Shown here piece by piece: positions 1 through 11,705 of a stretch of 64,000 nucleotides of DNA. Below the pieces are notes generated by a model, which was not told where the DNA came from, made no database searches, and saw only the letters and a program-made list of their open reading frames with translations. The stretch lies in NCBI RefSeq assembly GCF_033568475.1, contig NW_027331831.1, positions 5,208,001 through 5,272,000 of the forward strand, read 5' to 3'. The first letter of the stretch is position 1. Each line of letters begins with the position of its first letter. The stretch comes from Henckelia pumila (taxonomy: Eukaryota > Streptophyta > Magnoliopsida > Lamiales > Gesneriaceae). The translations under genes were made by a program, and so were the position numbers.

Positions 1-18
1 AGTGGTAACCAATAGATC

Positions 19-62
19 TTATGATTTTACCTTCCGATGACACCAAACACTCGAAGTTCATA
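19..62 (-). pseudogene. Fragment of an RSZ-type SR gene, end of exon 1 only
   Basis: About 40 bp closely match the 3' end of exon 1 of the intact RSZ gene at 6231-6275 in the same minus orientation, including the splice donor (GGTAAAA). Only a few bases differ. The upstream half of the exon, with the ATG and the first RRM strand, is absent: homology stops after about 62. Further exons could lie beyond the left edge. It is either a partial gene copy or an old remnant; the 44-bp match is too short to decide. Confidence 0.55.
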
Positions 63-159
63 ACATAGGTACAAGGTTTGGCCTTACAGCCATAGTTGCC
101 CACTTCAACCCATCAATCTGAAAGTTGAAAGCAATGAAATGCATTAAGATGTAAGATAG

Positions 160-508
160 CTAGGTTCCATTTGGACATGTACTTAAAAAACGTTTTTAAA
201 AAATGTTTTTTAAAAACTTTTTATTAAATGTTGTTTTAAAAATAAATATGTGTTTGGACAACTATTCAATAAAAACATTTTAACATTTCAAAAGTATCGT
301 TGTTCATCTTTGTCTTCCATAGTTTCATTCTAAAAACATCTAAAAGCATCTCTTAAATGTTTTTTAAAAACTATATTTGGAGAACACTTTTTAAAACATA
401 ATTTTCAAAACATTTTACAAAAATCTTATTCAAACACACACTTTAAGTTTGTTTCACTTATACAACACTAAAAACATATTTAAAGTACATGTCCAAACGA
501 AAGCCTAG
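160..508. mobile_element. MITE with about 26-bp terminal inverted repeats
   Basis: The left end (CTAGGTTCCATTTGGACATG) is matched by the reverse complement of the right end (CTAGGCTTTCGTTTGGACAT), and both continue into GTACTT. The 349-bp interior is AT-rich with many runs like TTTTTAAAAA and has no ORF. I could not define a convincing target duplication, so the superfamily is open; the GTTTGG-type ends suggest hAT or PIF/Harbinger. Confidence 0.65.
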
Positions 509-1418
509 TGTTTTGCCCTTAAACAAAATTCAATGCCTAAAAACACGTGATAGCTGCATCCTTCAAAACCTTTGCAATTGGAGCTTAAACCCAGACATCA
601 AAATTGAAAATTCAGTTGTTGCAACACCCAACTAATCATATAACCCTAATTATCAGTTCATTTAGAACCAAAAGCAAGATCTAAAGAGAAACTAATCACA
701 TAACCCTAATCATAACCCCGAGATCAAAGCAACTGAGACAGGTCAACAAATGAAGCAGATATGATAAATCTGATTAAATATAAAGATGATGCCAGTAATA
801 TGGCGACAGAATTAGTCATAGCTTTAGATACCCAGACATCCACATGTTTCAGCAGCAAGCCAGCTGTCTCTAATCTAAGATTAGAAGAAGATTGCTTGCA
901 TGGAGCTGACATAGATTTGAGCCTCAAATAATTGAAGTTCAAACTCAGTGAAGTACAACAAAATTTGGAGAACACTCATAAGCTTATCAATTGCTGAACA
1001 ACAAGAGGTAATGAAGAAAAAACAGGTTCATATCATTCCAATTGATACGCAGGAGAGAAAATTCTTTAGTATTTCGTCTCTGTTAAGAGAGACTCTAATC
1101 GGTCAGCCCCAAACACTCATGCTATTTAAAAACTTGGAATCTGTATAGTTGTCTTTACTGAACACAGCCCCCACAGGAAAAGGTATTATTTTTTGGGAAG
1201 CTATGAAAAAATAGCCAATTGTCCTTCATGAAGATGATATAACTTGTATATGAAGATTTCAATTTCATCACACTGTAAGCACCTTCCAGGCAATCCAAGG
1301 ATACGAGCTGCCCAGAACTTCTAATTCTGGGCAGAAGCTGATAGAAATTCCCTCCAAAAGAGCTACGCTGGATGATACAGATGATTTACCTGTTAATGTA
1401 GAAACATTGACGGTATAT
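509..1418. other. Intergenic, no supportable gene
   Basis: Short open frames on both strands (724-975 minus, 948-1148 plus) show no recognisable family, no start context and no splice partners. The right part probably contains the 3' UTR of the PPR gene, which ends at 1419. Confidence 0.5.
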
Positions 1419-3170
1419 CTACCAATAGTCTTTGCAGGAACAAGACCCCTCCTCGAATCTATGAAATCTTGTTCTATCCCTCACAATAATTTTCCGACCA
1501 TAAAGTTTTGATATGAGCTTGATCACCACATGACAATCCCCACATATCCTGAGATTCTTATATATGTTAATGGAGGTCCCCTCATCCGTACTAATCAAAC
1601 CAAATGCCACAGCCAACTTCTCGCTATGGTAACAAAGCGCGTTCGCCTTTTCCTCATCTCCTATATCATGCAGCACAAAATTAGTTTGTGGAGCATATCC
1701 AAATTCTCGTATCTGAATACTGATCTCCTCTAGTTTCCAATAAATCTGTCTCCAATTTGGATGGCCTTTATCACCATTGAAAAACTTGAATATTGCACCA
1801 TTCACTTCCATATAGCTAAATCCAGGAATCTTCTTAACATCCCTACTCATCATTGCCCCTCTCACCTTCCCAACATCATTCCATCGCTTTTGTGCCGCAT
1901 AGACGTTGGACAACAACACAAAATCCCCACAAGTACTCGATCCCATCTCCACCAGATTTCTTGATGCATTTTCTGCCATTCCAACATTCCCATGTGTTTT
2001 AGAGGCACCTAAAAGAGTTTGCCAGAGCACCACATCTGGAAACACAGGCATACACACTATAATCTCATATGCCTCGTCCAGCCTGCCAGCTCTTCCCAAC
2101 AAGTCCACAACACTCCCATAATGCTTCACATTTTTGCGCACTCCATGTTTATCCATCAACCTGAAAACCCTCAATCCTTCCTCCACCATCCCTGCATGAT
2201 TACAAGCACACAGGGCAGCTAAATAAGTGACATCATCCGGCATTGGCCCCCCCAACCTGCCTCCATCCATGCAATTAAAAATTTGCAATGCTCTCACTCC
2301 ATCACCATCCATTGCAAAGCCCATGATCATGGTGTTCCATGTAATCACACTTCGACGACACTTCATTCCCTCAAACACGCTGCATGCCTTATCCACCAAC
2401 CCACATTTCGCATACATATCAATCACCGCATTACAAACTATCACATTCTCGTCCAACCCATTGTTTCTAATGTACTCGTAAACTCCATCACCCTCTCTGA
2501 CCGCACCGAGCTGCGAGCACGCCGAGAGTGCCCCAAGAACCGTGACATCATTGGGCATCATCCCACACCCATGTCCCATTTCCTTAAACAGCTCCAGAGC
2601 TTCGAAGGGTCTGTTCCCTTGCGCCAGCCCAGAAATAAGAGCGTTCCAGCTGGCGATATCTTTCCTGGACATTTCATAAAACAGTTTGAGCGCATTGTCC
2701 AACTCCCCACATTTAGCTTGAGCATCGAGCAATGTGGTTTGCAGCAAAACATCAGCCTGAAACCCGGACTTGAGAACTCGGGCATGCATTTGAAAAGCCT
2801 CGGTTACCGCCAAAGCCCGGGCGCAGGCCTTGAGGAAGAAGGAGCAAGTGAGAGCGTCGGGCCTGCATGAAGCACGTCGTAGCATGGCAAGAAAGGTAAC
2901 GAGGGCATTGATGGGATGGTGGCTCTGGGCGTGCCCTCGAATAATGGCGTTCCAGTCATTGGTGAGAGGGAGAGGAATGCGGGAGAAGATAGCGGCAGCG
3001 TAGGGAAGTGCGGAAGCAGCGCAGGAGTCGAGAAACTTAGAGCGGGAGGGATAAAAATGGAAGAGGCCGCTGCTCAGCAGGTGGCCGTGGATTTGTTGCA
3101 ATTGCGCCAAAGAAATAATGGGATTTGGAATTGGAATCGGAATCGGAATCGGAATCATCATCCACTCCAC
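1419..3170 (-). CDS. PLS-class pentatricopeptide repeat protein with E and DYW domains
   Basis: This is an intact intronless ORF of 583 residues. It starts MEWMM, followed by an (IP)n stretch and then Q-I-H-type PPR units (for example 'DIASWNALISGLAQG', 'NAVIDMYAKCG', 'HYGSVVDLLGRAG'), an E/E+ region, and a complete DYW domain ending in exactly D-Y-W. The cytidine-deaminase-like metal motifs are present: HSE at about 515-517, CGDCH at 543-547, and CSC at 577-579. Family members are nucleus-encoded, go to chloroplasts or mitochondria, and perform site-specific C-to-U RNA editing. The best remembered relative is Arabidopsis At1g34160; that orthology is from memory. The N-terminus is not a textbook transit peptide, and the IP repeat comes from a (GGAATC)n microsatellite at 3125-3157. 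The next in-frame Met options are residues 4 and 5. Confidence 0.93.
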   Translation of the reverse strand: MEWMMIPIPIPIPIPNPIISLAQLQQIHGHLLSSGLFHFYPSRSKFLDSCAASALPYAAAIFSRIPLPLTNDWNAIIRGHAQSHHPINALVTFLAMLRRASCRPDALTCSFFLKACARALAVTEAFQMHARVLKSGFQADVLLQTTLLDAQAKCGELDNALKLFYEMSRKDIASWNALISGLAQGNRPFEALELFKEMGHGCGMMPNDVTVLGALSACSQLGAVREGDGVYEYIRNNGLDENVIVCNAVIDMYAKCGLVDKACSVFEGMKCRRSVITWNTMIMGFAMDGDGVRALQIFNCMDGGRLGGPMPDDVTYLAALCACNHAGMVEEGLRVFRLMDKHGVRKNVKHYGSVVDLLGRAGRLDEAYEIIVCMPVFPDVVLWQTLLGASKTHGNVGMAENASRNLVEMGSSTCGDFVLLSNVYAAQKRWNDVGKVRGAMMSRDVKKIPGFSYMEVNGAIFKFFNGDKGHPNWRQIYWKLEEISIQIREFGYAPQTNFVLHDIGDEEKANALCYHSEKLAVAFGLISTDEGTSINIYKNLRICGDCHVVIKLISKLYGRKIIVRDRTRFHRFEEGSCSCKDYW

Positions 3171-3239
3171 CTACCTACTACTACTTCTGGTGTAGTGTGG
3201 TGGCTGGACCCCCTCCAATCATAATAATTATCTTATATT

Positions 3240-3316
3240 TGTTTTTGGGTTCTGTTTAAAACTCAACATTAATATAGTTTTTGGGTTCTGTTTAAAACTC
3301 AACATTAATATAATTT
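3240..3316. repeat. Tandem duplication, two units of about 38 bp
   Basis: The unit containing 'TTTTTGGGTTCTGTTTAAAA' and 'CTCAACATTAATATA' occurs twice back to back. It sits 70-150 bp upstream of the PPR start codon, so it may fall in that gene's promoter or 5' UTR. Confidence 0.85.
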
Positions 3317-4651
3317 GGAAGGATGTATTGTTTTGTAGCTGATGAATACAAGAATTATGGGGCAATCATGCAAATCGACGGTGGTTTGAGTGATAACCAT
3401 TCAAAATCGGCAGAAGAATCTGTTTTAAAAAGCATTCGCAAGTAGTTGCAATGGCTTGTTCATGCTTTTCGTAATAGGTAAAATTTGCGATTACTTTTCT
3501 TTTTATGTCAAGATGTTAAAGTTTATGCCCCTTCACTAATATTGATATATGAGAGTTTCGCTAATTATATTTTTTTCAATCAAAACAAAAGATGCCGTCG
3601 ACAACACAAATTACCTTATAAACGTATAATTAACCAAGACACTTGTTAATTATGTATGCAGTTGCATAATTAGCGTATCTTGGCGTCTGTGGTTTGGTTT
3701 CCATTTCTGTGCTTTGAATAGTACGACTTATATTTTTTTCATGAAACGAAATTGTTATACTATTTGTTAAATATATGCTCCAGTAAATAAAGTTAATTAG
3801 CAAACGGCATACGGCATACTACTGACTTTAAACATTTATTCTTACAGCCAGCATACGATAAAGCTTAACAAGCCCGAGTCAAACATATTCTATCCCAAGA
3901 ACAAGCAAAAAAACAAAAGCATATCCATGAAGAATGCATAGAATTGGGGTGAGTAGTCATTGCAAATTGTGGACCAAAAGCTTTTTGTGGCGATTTTAAG
4001 TAGCTTCTCGTCCGTCGACCATAATTTCTAACGGAAAACTGGCAACAAAATAAAACCCGTCGACAGTTAAAAGAATATGCCGATTGGTAAATGTTTCACG
4101 TTCAGGATTGATTAACCTGCCGGAAGCGTTTGGAGCCGTTCTTCATCCATATATCTACTCAAATACCATAACTAAATTGATGTGAGGCGCTCAAAGCCGC
4201 AGATATTCAATCAAAAGTAGCATGTAGCCAGTGTGAAGCCAGCTGGGATCCACAATCTTTCGAATTGAAGATCACACAGAAGACAGTGAAGAACGAAAGC
4301 AGACGTGCAGATGCACAAAAACCAATGAAGCAGAACCATGAAGACACCTCGACACAAAAACAAAATAATGAATTTTTAGCAATGTTCTATCAGGAGCTTT
4401 TAATAGACAGTAATATGATTCAATGCAAATAAAGAACTACGAGAACGATGGTCCATAGTTAACTTAGATGGGGAATCAGTATGAAAAGGACAAACTTACT
4501 ACTGAAGTAGTAAAGACACTCAACCAAATCCGCGAGTCGAAGCAGAGGGCATCGGCCCACTAGCATAGTTGTAACTAAACCCAAGCATAGTAAACACACA
4601 GTTCCAAACATTTCAGGATATATCTAAAAATTCTTATCAAATCTTCCAAGC
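3317..4651. other. Intergenic stretch with the 3' UTR of the RSZ gene at its right end
   Basis: I see no coding region. The last few hundred bases (about 4300-4651) should include the 3' UTR of the minus-strand RSZ gene, whose stop is at 4652-4654. The rest is unassigned AT-rich sequence. Confidence 0.5.
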
Positions 4652-6326
4652 TCAGCTCCTGCTTCTACGTCTTTCGGCCCTCACGCCATTTCTGCATAAA
4701 AGGGATAAGGCAATCTGAATCAAGTACAATAGCAAGATCTACTCATGTAATAGTATATATCCCAAGGCAGAAAAGACTGATCCAGAAACTTAACAACACA
4801 AGGAAACTATTTACAAATTTCTCATGCATCCAAAAAATAATCATAAAATCCTTTATGCTCTTAAGGCTATCTCAAAGATGCATTAAAGCATGACAATTTG
4901 TGGTAAGAAGATGTTGTATTTACCTATATTTCTATTAGTTCCTGAAAACATTATCATGGCAACTTCCTAATAACAATGAAGACAGCATATAAATATAGAT
5001 GCGATGCTTTCTATTCCTAAGTTGGACATACTTAAGCCTCCAGTATCACGGGCATGGAAGTGAAAATAATGTCTTCTCAACTGTATGCAAGTCAGCACAT
5101 ACAGCTAAATTTTGGGTAGCTTAACCGTTAACTAAACTTGGGTTACAAGTACCATACCATCAAATCTCAATCCGAAATTCTCTCACTAATACACATACAG
5201 CACACATGCATCACAAAGTAAAAAACAAATAAAGTCCAACCACAGTAAGGAATTCACCCATTCGCATATGGCACTTCATCTCGTCCACGAATTGGTGACC
5301 TGCTGTAGCTGCGAGCCCTGGGTGACACACTGCGACGTCTGGGTGAACGACCACCACGAGGACTGTAAGTCCAAAAACAAAAGAAATGGAATCATATAAA
5401 GAAGACAAATCACATCTACATGTCAGATAAAAAATTGACTGCATTATCATAATAATCATTTATAATGAAGTTTCCATCACTACCTTCGACCATAACTTGG
5501 GCTCCTGCGATATCTAGAAGGGGGGCTGCGACTCCTACGCCTTCCAGAACCTCCCCGCATTCGGCACTCACGGGCAAAATGGCCAGGCTCTCCACATTCA
5601 TAGCATTTCAAATCTGAACCAGAACGACCACGACCGCCACCACCTCCACCTCCACCTCCACCTCCACCTCCACCTCCACCTCCACCCCCACTCCCACCCC
5701 CACCTCTGGAGTTGTGTGAAAGCTCAACTCTCCAGCCATTTTTTCCTGTTCCAAACCAAAACATATTACTTCCAAGCAAAAATAATTAGGTCGCAAAATT
5801 CAAGAAATGGTACTCAACAGAGTGAATATAGACCATCACATGATAGAAATAAAGAAAACAGCAACAGATGTGTAGCAGAGGTGCTTCTGACTTTTGTTAA
5901 GCACACTAACTGGGGCGTGAACATAGAAGAACAACAAAAGAAGCTAAAACTGTCAACGGATAACAGAAACAAAGTAACTATCCCTAAAGTAACTAACTAT
6001 TACAAGATATGTATACTAATAAACCCTAAAAGAGTACCATCAAGTTCCTTGATGGCATCTTGTGCATCTCTTCGGTCGTCAAAATCAATGAAAGCATAAC
6101 CAGGGGGTCTCCTCGCAACCCATACGCTGCATCAAACATCAATAAAAGAGAGAATGAGAAATTTATCCAAGCAAAAATAATACATTTTTTGTGTGATTTG
6201 AAGCCAATTGGCTTTCTTTACGCTGCGTATGATTTACCTTCTGATGACACCAAACACTCGAAATTCATCCTCAAGCTCCCGCTCAGTGACTCGAGGATCC
6301 AAATTTCCGACGTACACTCGAGACAT
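4652..6326 (-). CDS. RSZ21/RSZ22-type SR splicing factor: RRM, zinc knuckle, RS tail
   Basis: Five exons on the minus strand: 6326-6238, 6126-6038, 5745-5484, 5362-5258 and 4691-4652, each intron with GT/AG ends. They total 585 nt (194 aa). Exons 1-2 encode the RRM (RNP2 'VYVGNL', RNP1-like 'GYAFIDFDD'). Exon 3 carries residues GKNGWRVE, a run of 19 glycines (about 79-97), a CX2CX4HX4C zinc knuckle (C107, C110, H115, C120) and the start of the RS region. Exon 4 has SP/RS repeats, and exon 5 ends in RRRSRS. This architecture is diagnostic of plant RSZ proteins (human SRSF7-like), nuclear factors in splice-site choice. If the last intron were retained, translation would stop at the TGA that follows AATGGG, so the final RRRSRS would be lost. 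The uninterrupted Gly run, from a (GGAGGT)n-like repeat, looks longer than usual in the family. Confidence 0.92.
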
Positions 6327-6830
6327 CTTGGATCAAGTTCCTACGATAACAGTTGTATAAGCATAAAGCATAAAGCATAAAGCATGCGCAGCAGAAATCA
6401 TTAATAAAAATAAGGAGGAAATGAGATCTTAACATTTTTTTACATAAATATTGGAAAAACTAGCAAAAAAATCGCAAAAGAGTATCCGTATTGACAATTA
6501 ACTAAAGTCAGTAAACGAAACTGCCGTTCGGACCAAATTCATCAGTAAATTTCCGCAAAACAAGAGAGAAAACGGCAAAATAACAGAAAAATCACACTCG
6601 TACAACATTTAAAATAAATAACATAGATTTTTTCAAAAAAAACAAAACAAAAACTACAGATCCATCACTAACTCGCAGTCACTGTACATAATGAACAGGA
6701 TTCAACATTTAGGATACAATATAATCCACGGAGATAATGAAGGAGAGCACCTGAAACCCTAGGTATAATGTGGGGAAACTCCAGGAAAGCTTGAGCGGCC
6801 GCAGAGACTGTTTTGAGTTCACGAAATTGG
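6327..6830 (-). promoter_or_regulatory. Likely 5' UTR, leader intron and proximal promoter of the RSZ gene
   Basis: On the minus strand, a leader-like exon ending 'CTAGGGTTTCAG' (6762-6751) is followed by a donor GTGCTC. An acceptor (TTATCGTAG) at 6341-6342 lies 14 bp upstream of the ATG at 6326. A leader intron of about 410 bp (6341-6750) fits plant SR genes. This is inferred from splice consensus only, and the transcription start is not visible. Confidence 0.5.
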
Positions 6831-7108
6831 GGCGGTTAAGATATAGTAAGCTTGGGGGTATGTTAAATTACGTCTATATCCCTACTCAAAAATAATAATT
6901 AGTAAATGATGCATAATGATCATAACATGATTTCATACAGTATGTTTTTCAAAATATTTACATATTTCATACTGAAATAACATGTAAGGAGGGAAGTTAG
7001 CCAACATTTAAAAGAAATGTGAAAGAAGCTATGAGAGAATTTATATTTAGTTGGAAAAGTTAGCCAATATGTCAAATAAATTTGAAGAGAAGGATAAAAT
7101 GAGAAATG
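6831..7108. other. AT-rich intergenic sequence
   Basis: No gene or clear repeat is visible between the RSZ leader and the start of LINE homology. The minus-strand open frame at 6920-7207 is low-complexity and matches no family. Confidence 0.4.
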
Positions 7109-7404
7109 AAAGTTGAAAAATCGGCACTTTCCTTTTCTCCTAATACAAGTGTGCATATGATTGATCGAATTAAGAATGCACTTACAATTCCGGTAGTTCA
7201 GGGTCATGATGTTTATTTGGGGCTTCCTACATTCACCATGAGGAGTAAGAGAGAGCAGTTTGGTTATCTAGTTGGAAGAGTTTCAAGCCGAATCAAAGGT
7301 TGGGGTAGCAAATACTTCTCGGTAGGTGGGAAGAAAATTTTAATCAAGTCAGTGTTGCAGGCTATTCCCACTTATGTAATGTCTTGTTTTTGTATCCCTA
7401 AGGC
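7109..7404 (+). pseudogene. LINE reverse transcriptase fragment, 5' piece of an interrupted element
   Basis: The translation contains the LINE ORF2 block downstream of the RT catalytic core: 'VYLGLPTFTMRSKREQF', then 'RIKGWGSKYFSVGGKKILIK' and 'QAIPTYVMSCF'. This block is typical of plant L1-type non-LTR elements. The homology is cut exactly where the copia LTR begins (7405). The matching 3' part, with RNase H and poly-A tail, lies 10 kb away at 17581-18116. The RT core itself is missing, so the element is 5' truncated and dead. Confidence 0.8.
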
Positions 7405-9273
7405 TGAAAGAGTGAGTGCCCGGTTAGCCAACTTGTGGCTAAGGGCTTTTGTGACTCTATGTGTAAACAATCTTTGTTTAATATAATTTACATTTTTATA
7501 TTGGCATTTACTTTATCTTTTATCATATTATTATGTTGTGACGTATTATACGATATTTAGATAAAGACCTTGAATATACTAGAGTGCATGTAAGATGTGA
7601 TAGTATACTTGGATGACTATCATGAAACGCATCTTATAAGCACTGTATATTCTAAACAGTTCCTAGTCAATTGAGCCGTCCGCAAATAAGGATAAGGATC
7701 GCTCGAGATTGAGACTAGCATTTGCGATGCTGAGTACCACGTTTCATTGGTATGGAACATAGAGATGTTCAAAGCATGCAAATGGATATTCATATGATGG
7801 ATGATCGAACTACCCTATTCGGACTTTCCAAGTGGTTATCATTAATTGAGTGGATAAGTCTGCGGTTTTGGTTGTACACCATTAGTCCTTACTACTTGAA
7901 ACATCATGGAGACTCTATATGCTAGTACTGTACTTTGACTCGTTTATCGACTCTATGAGGGTCATCAGGTGTCGAGATTGGGTACAGTTACGACACATAT
8001 AAGAGTCAATGCTTTATTGTCAAGGATTCACCACACGCTTGCGAGTGTGGATATCCTATGCGATCTGAGGAGATATTAGTCTGACATCTTCTGCCAGAGT
8101 ACATGATGTGCTTTTGGTTACTTGGTTTTCTAGTAGCACATGCGATATCACTATTTGATCTTCAAGATGTATTGCATAGTTATCGAATCTCGAACGACTC
8201 TCGATGTACCAATGGTTGTTGATTCGATCGGGATATATGGATGAAGGGACCGTACTGTACGCTAACCAAAACCTACTGGTTCTTGCAGGCACTATCAGTG
8301 ATACCTAGGAAATCATGGGGCAATATTGCTAGGCGCTCTTACCATGATTCGATGGGTAAGTCGAAAATTGTTGTTCCGAGTCACAAGGAGTTGTGAGCCC
8401 ATGGCTAGCTGTATCCTTGAACCATTGAGGGTTACACAAGTAATGGATTACTAATCTCCGTTGAGATAGTTAAATTTAAAGAGTTAGATTTAGCGAAAGA
8501 GAAGTTGGACTTCTTAAGATAAAGGGAGTGGAATTTCCTAAAATGACATAGGGATGGACATTTTTGGAAATCACTGAATTCGGATTCAGAAAAATTATCT
8601 TGACTTTAAAAGGTGCAGAAATGATTTCTGAGCACATTGGTGAAATCAGTTTATCAATCGGAGTCATGATGAATTTTATATTAATTTCTATAATAACAGG
8701 CTTGGCTTGTTGGACTTAAATTATGACTAATGGACCCTAAGGAGTTAGTGTCCTATTAGACATATAATTTAATCCAGTACATAAATTATATATATCACAC
8801 ATAGGGATTTTCGAAAAACATAACATTGCTTATCTTGCAATTTTCGAAAATCTCATATTATTTTAAGTTGGAATTTTCGAATTCCTTCTCCCTTTTGTGA
8901 GAGAATTCGGTCTGTGATTTTTCTGAAAAATTACATTCTGAATTGACAGATCAAATCTGTAAATCTCTTCGATAAACATCTGATTGATTTCTAGTGCAAT
9001 CAATCAGAGGGTTTCTGTTTTCTATTCGTGGACCTAATTCAGGAGTTGATCGAGCAAGTCATCAGTTCCTGGGATTTACAACAAGAGCAGATTTAATCTG
9101 TTGGAGTCCATTAATCAAGCCATAGCTTGAAGAGGTAAAATATTATAATTGTTATTATTATTTTACTTGTTTATTTTAATCGTAAGGATTTGATACCCAT
9201 GATATGGAATCATTCCATATCAGAAAAGAAAATTTTTTAAACTTCCGTTGCTCCGAGTATCAGATCTGACACA
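7405..9273 (+). repeat. 5' LTR of a Ty1/copia retrotransposon
   Basis: It begins TGAAAGAG and ends with CA just before the primer-binding site. Its first 1.1 kb is nearly identical to 16407-17540, the 3' LTR. The length is about 1.87 kb. The exact end (CA at 9272-9273) is set by the TG..CA rule and the adjacent PBS, because the 3' LTR is truncated and cannot confirm it. The few differences between the LTRs suggest a fairly young insertion. Confidence 0.88.
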
Positions 9274-9274
9274 G

Positions 9275-9290
9275 TGGCGTCAGAGATAGG
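9275..9290 (+). promoter_or_regulatory. Primer-binding site of the copia element
   Basis: TGGCGTCAGAGATAGG lies 1 nt after the LTR and resembles the usual plant copia PBS (TGGTATCAGAGC, complementary to initiator tRNA-Met), with a few mismatches. Confidence 0.7.
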
Positions 9291-9388
9291 TTGTTCTCAG
9301 ATCATACGATTAAAATTTATCGATTGTACAAAATTTTGGCCTCGGTTTTTGGAAAACAAAACAAAATTTTTTAAATTTAAATTTTATG

Positions 9389-9486
9389 GGCAACACGGGC
9401 AGCGACGGGCTGCCCAGGTCTCACGTGGGGCTGCCCTGCCCCACGTGGGGGCGGGGCTTCCCGGGAACGTCCCGGGCAACCCGGAA
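9389..9486. repeat. GC-rich palindromic island in the copia leader
   Basis: This roughly 100-bp GC-rich block sits in very AT-rich surroundings. It contains nested inverted repeats (CCCACGTG / CACGTGGG; GGGCTGCC / GGCAGCCC; CCCGGGAACGTCCCGGG) and lies about 110 bp after the PBS, where packaging or dimerisation structures of retroelement RNA are found. A role is inference. Confidence 0.7.
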
Positions 9487-10911
9487 AATTAAAAAATTAT
9501 TTTTTTTAGAATTTTAAATTTTTGAAATTTTAGTTTTTAGTCCGATCGAAAATTGTTTTGATTAGACCACGAGGCATCGGGTCAAATTGTTTGAGTCCGA
9601 AATTTTTTAAATTGATTTTTGGATAAATTTGAATTTTTGGAAAATTTATAAGTTTTATCCGTTAAATTAGATTTTATAAAATTAATTATTTTGGTACAAT
9701 TGATAATAAGATATGATCTTATGGAGATATAAGATAAAATTTGATTTTATCTTTTTAATTATGTTTCCATGACATGTTATCCAATGATTTAATTATTGAA
9801 TTAATTATTGGATAAGAGGATGATCGATTGCCATGACCAATTTTGTAGGTGTATGTTAGGTTGTTTACATTTGGTTTTTATTATTGTTGTTGGATTTTAT
9901 TAATGGGCTTGGTTGATGGCCCAAATTTGATTTATCATTTGTAATAAAAGTGGGCCTGGTTTATGGCCCGTTCCCACCCTTAAATATGTATCCCCTACTT
10001 GTCATCGAAATTTATTGTAAATTTATTAGACTTAGTGGGAGATAAAGATTTGAAAACAATGGTGGGCCAAGCAGACAATAAAGACCGAAGAAATGTAAAT
10101 TGGAAGCTCAATGTAATAGGATTGCATTGCATACTTGCATATCACCTAGGATTGGACTTAGACTCGTGATTGGCAACCACGGGTCGATAAGATCTAGGCA
10201 TCAATCATCCTTTATATAATATTTGATATTATTGTAGTATGTGTGTTTAGACTAAATTGCAAGAATCCCGCAAGCATACAAATTTTTAAATGATGAGACA
10301 ATTTTCAAAATTAAAATCCCTCATTTTAAATATGATTTAAAATTGATATCAAGATTAACAAAAGAGAATTTAAATATTATTTAAATGTTCCTACCTTCCA
10401 TCAACGATCAATGTATGAGATGCTACCCGCGGGCATGGTCCGGCTCATATTATTGGGGAGGCCCGTTCGTCGGAAAGTTGTACATTGGATCGACACACGT
10501 TGTAAGTTGGGTTGAACTCCCATGGGATTGACTCATATTATTGGGGATCCACATGACGACCGTCCATCACAACTTAATATTGATGGGTCATCTTGACATG
10601 TCACAATAAACGGCATCATATTATTGGGCCCTTATTGGACATGAGGTAAAAAAACATGGGGGTTGCTTTGGAAGAATTGGGCTCTACCTTTTGAAAATTA
10701 TGGTTGACTGATATTATTCGGGACTATGATTTGTCCATTGGACTTCATGATCCCACTAAGAAAACCAGTTTTTTGTTTTCACTAGAGGGTGGTGAAATCG
10801 TTAAAATAGTGGGAGTGTAATTCATAAAATTAATCTCGCCTTATTTTATGTCTTAGTAAATTAATTAAGCAATCACTGATAATTATCTTCTTTCATCTCA
10901 GTATTTCATTA

Positions 10912-11440
10912 TGATGAATTCGAGTAATCCACATGTTTCTATTCTTAAACAAAATAAAATGACTGGCGCAAACTATACGGATTGGTTCCGTAAGTTAAGA
11001 TTGTCCTGAGTTCGGAGAAGATTTTCTACGTGCTAGAAAAGGCTCCTCCGAAAACAGCCACGACTGATGTAACTTCGGAAAGGTTGGCCGAACTAGAGAA
11101 ATGGTGGGACCATGATCTCAAGGCCAAATGTTACATGCAAAACTGGACAAGTCTAAAGAAGTTTGCCATCACTGCAAGAAACCCGGTTACTGGAAGCGCA
11201 ACAGCAAAGAATATATCGAGCAGTTACGAACTGCAAAGGATATATTTTATATTGAAATAAATGTATCACTTACTACTTCTTGGGTATAGGATACCAGATG
11301 TGGATCTCACATTTGCAAAGAGTTGCAGATGATGACAAGAAGTCGTAGGCTAAGGATGGGTAAGACCCAATTAAGGCTCGGGAATGGTTCCAGAGTTGAA
11401 GCCAAAGCTGTGGGAGACATATGTTTAAAATTATGTAAAA
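10912..11440 (+). pseudogene. Copia gag and protease remnant
   Basis: The gag start (ATGATGAATTCGAGTAATCC) is followed by 'KMTGANYTDWFRKLRL' and then a 1-nt frameshift into 'IFYVLEKAPPK'. Most of gag is deleted. What follows, in another frame, is the nucleocapsid knuckle 'VCHHCKKPGYWKRN' and the protease region. There the catalytic DTG reads D-T-R and is preceded by a stop codon. The protein cannot work. The sequence from 9490 to 10911 is untranslated leader or degraded, with no ORF I can name. Confidence 0.75.
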
Positions 11441-11705
11441 AAATTTTAATCTATTTTTGAGAGATGTTTCATTTGTGCCAGATTTCATTAAAACATTATT
11501 TATATTTCTATGCTTGATAGAGATGATTTTTTTTGACATTTTGCGAATGAGATTTGCAATATGTACAAGAATGAATGTTTGATTGGAAATGGACAACTTG
11601 AAAATGATCTATATAACTTAAAATTAAAATACATAATTATGTTGATAAACCGGCAACAACAATAAAAGAAAAAATGATAGTCAAAACCCGGCAAACCTTT
11701 GACAC

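Noticed and set aside
2283..2870. 195-aa plus-strand ORF opposite the PPR gene
   Set aside because: It is the antisense shadow of a conserved coding sequence; no motif of its own.
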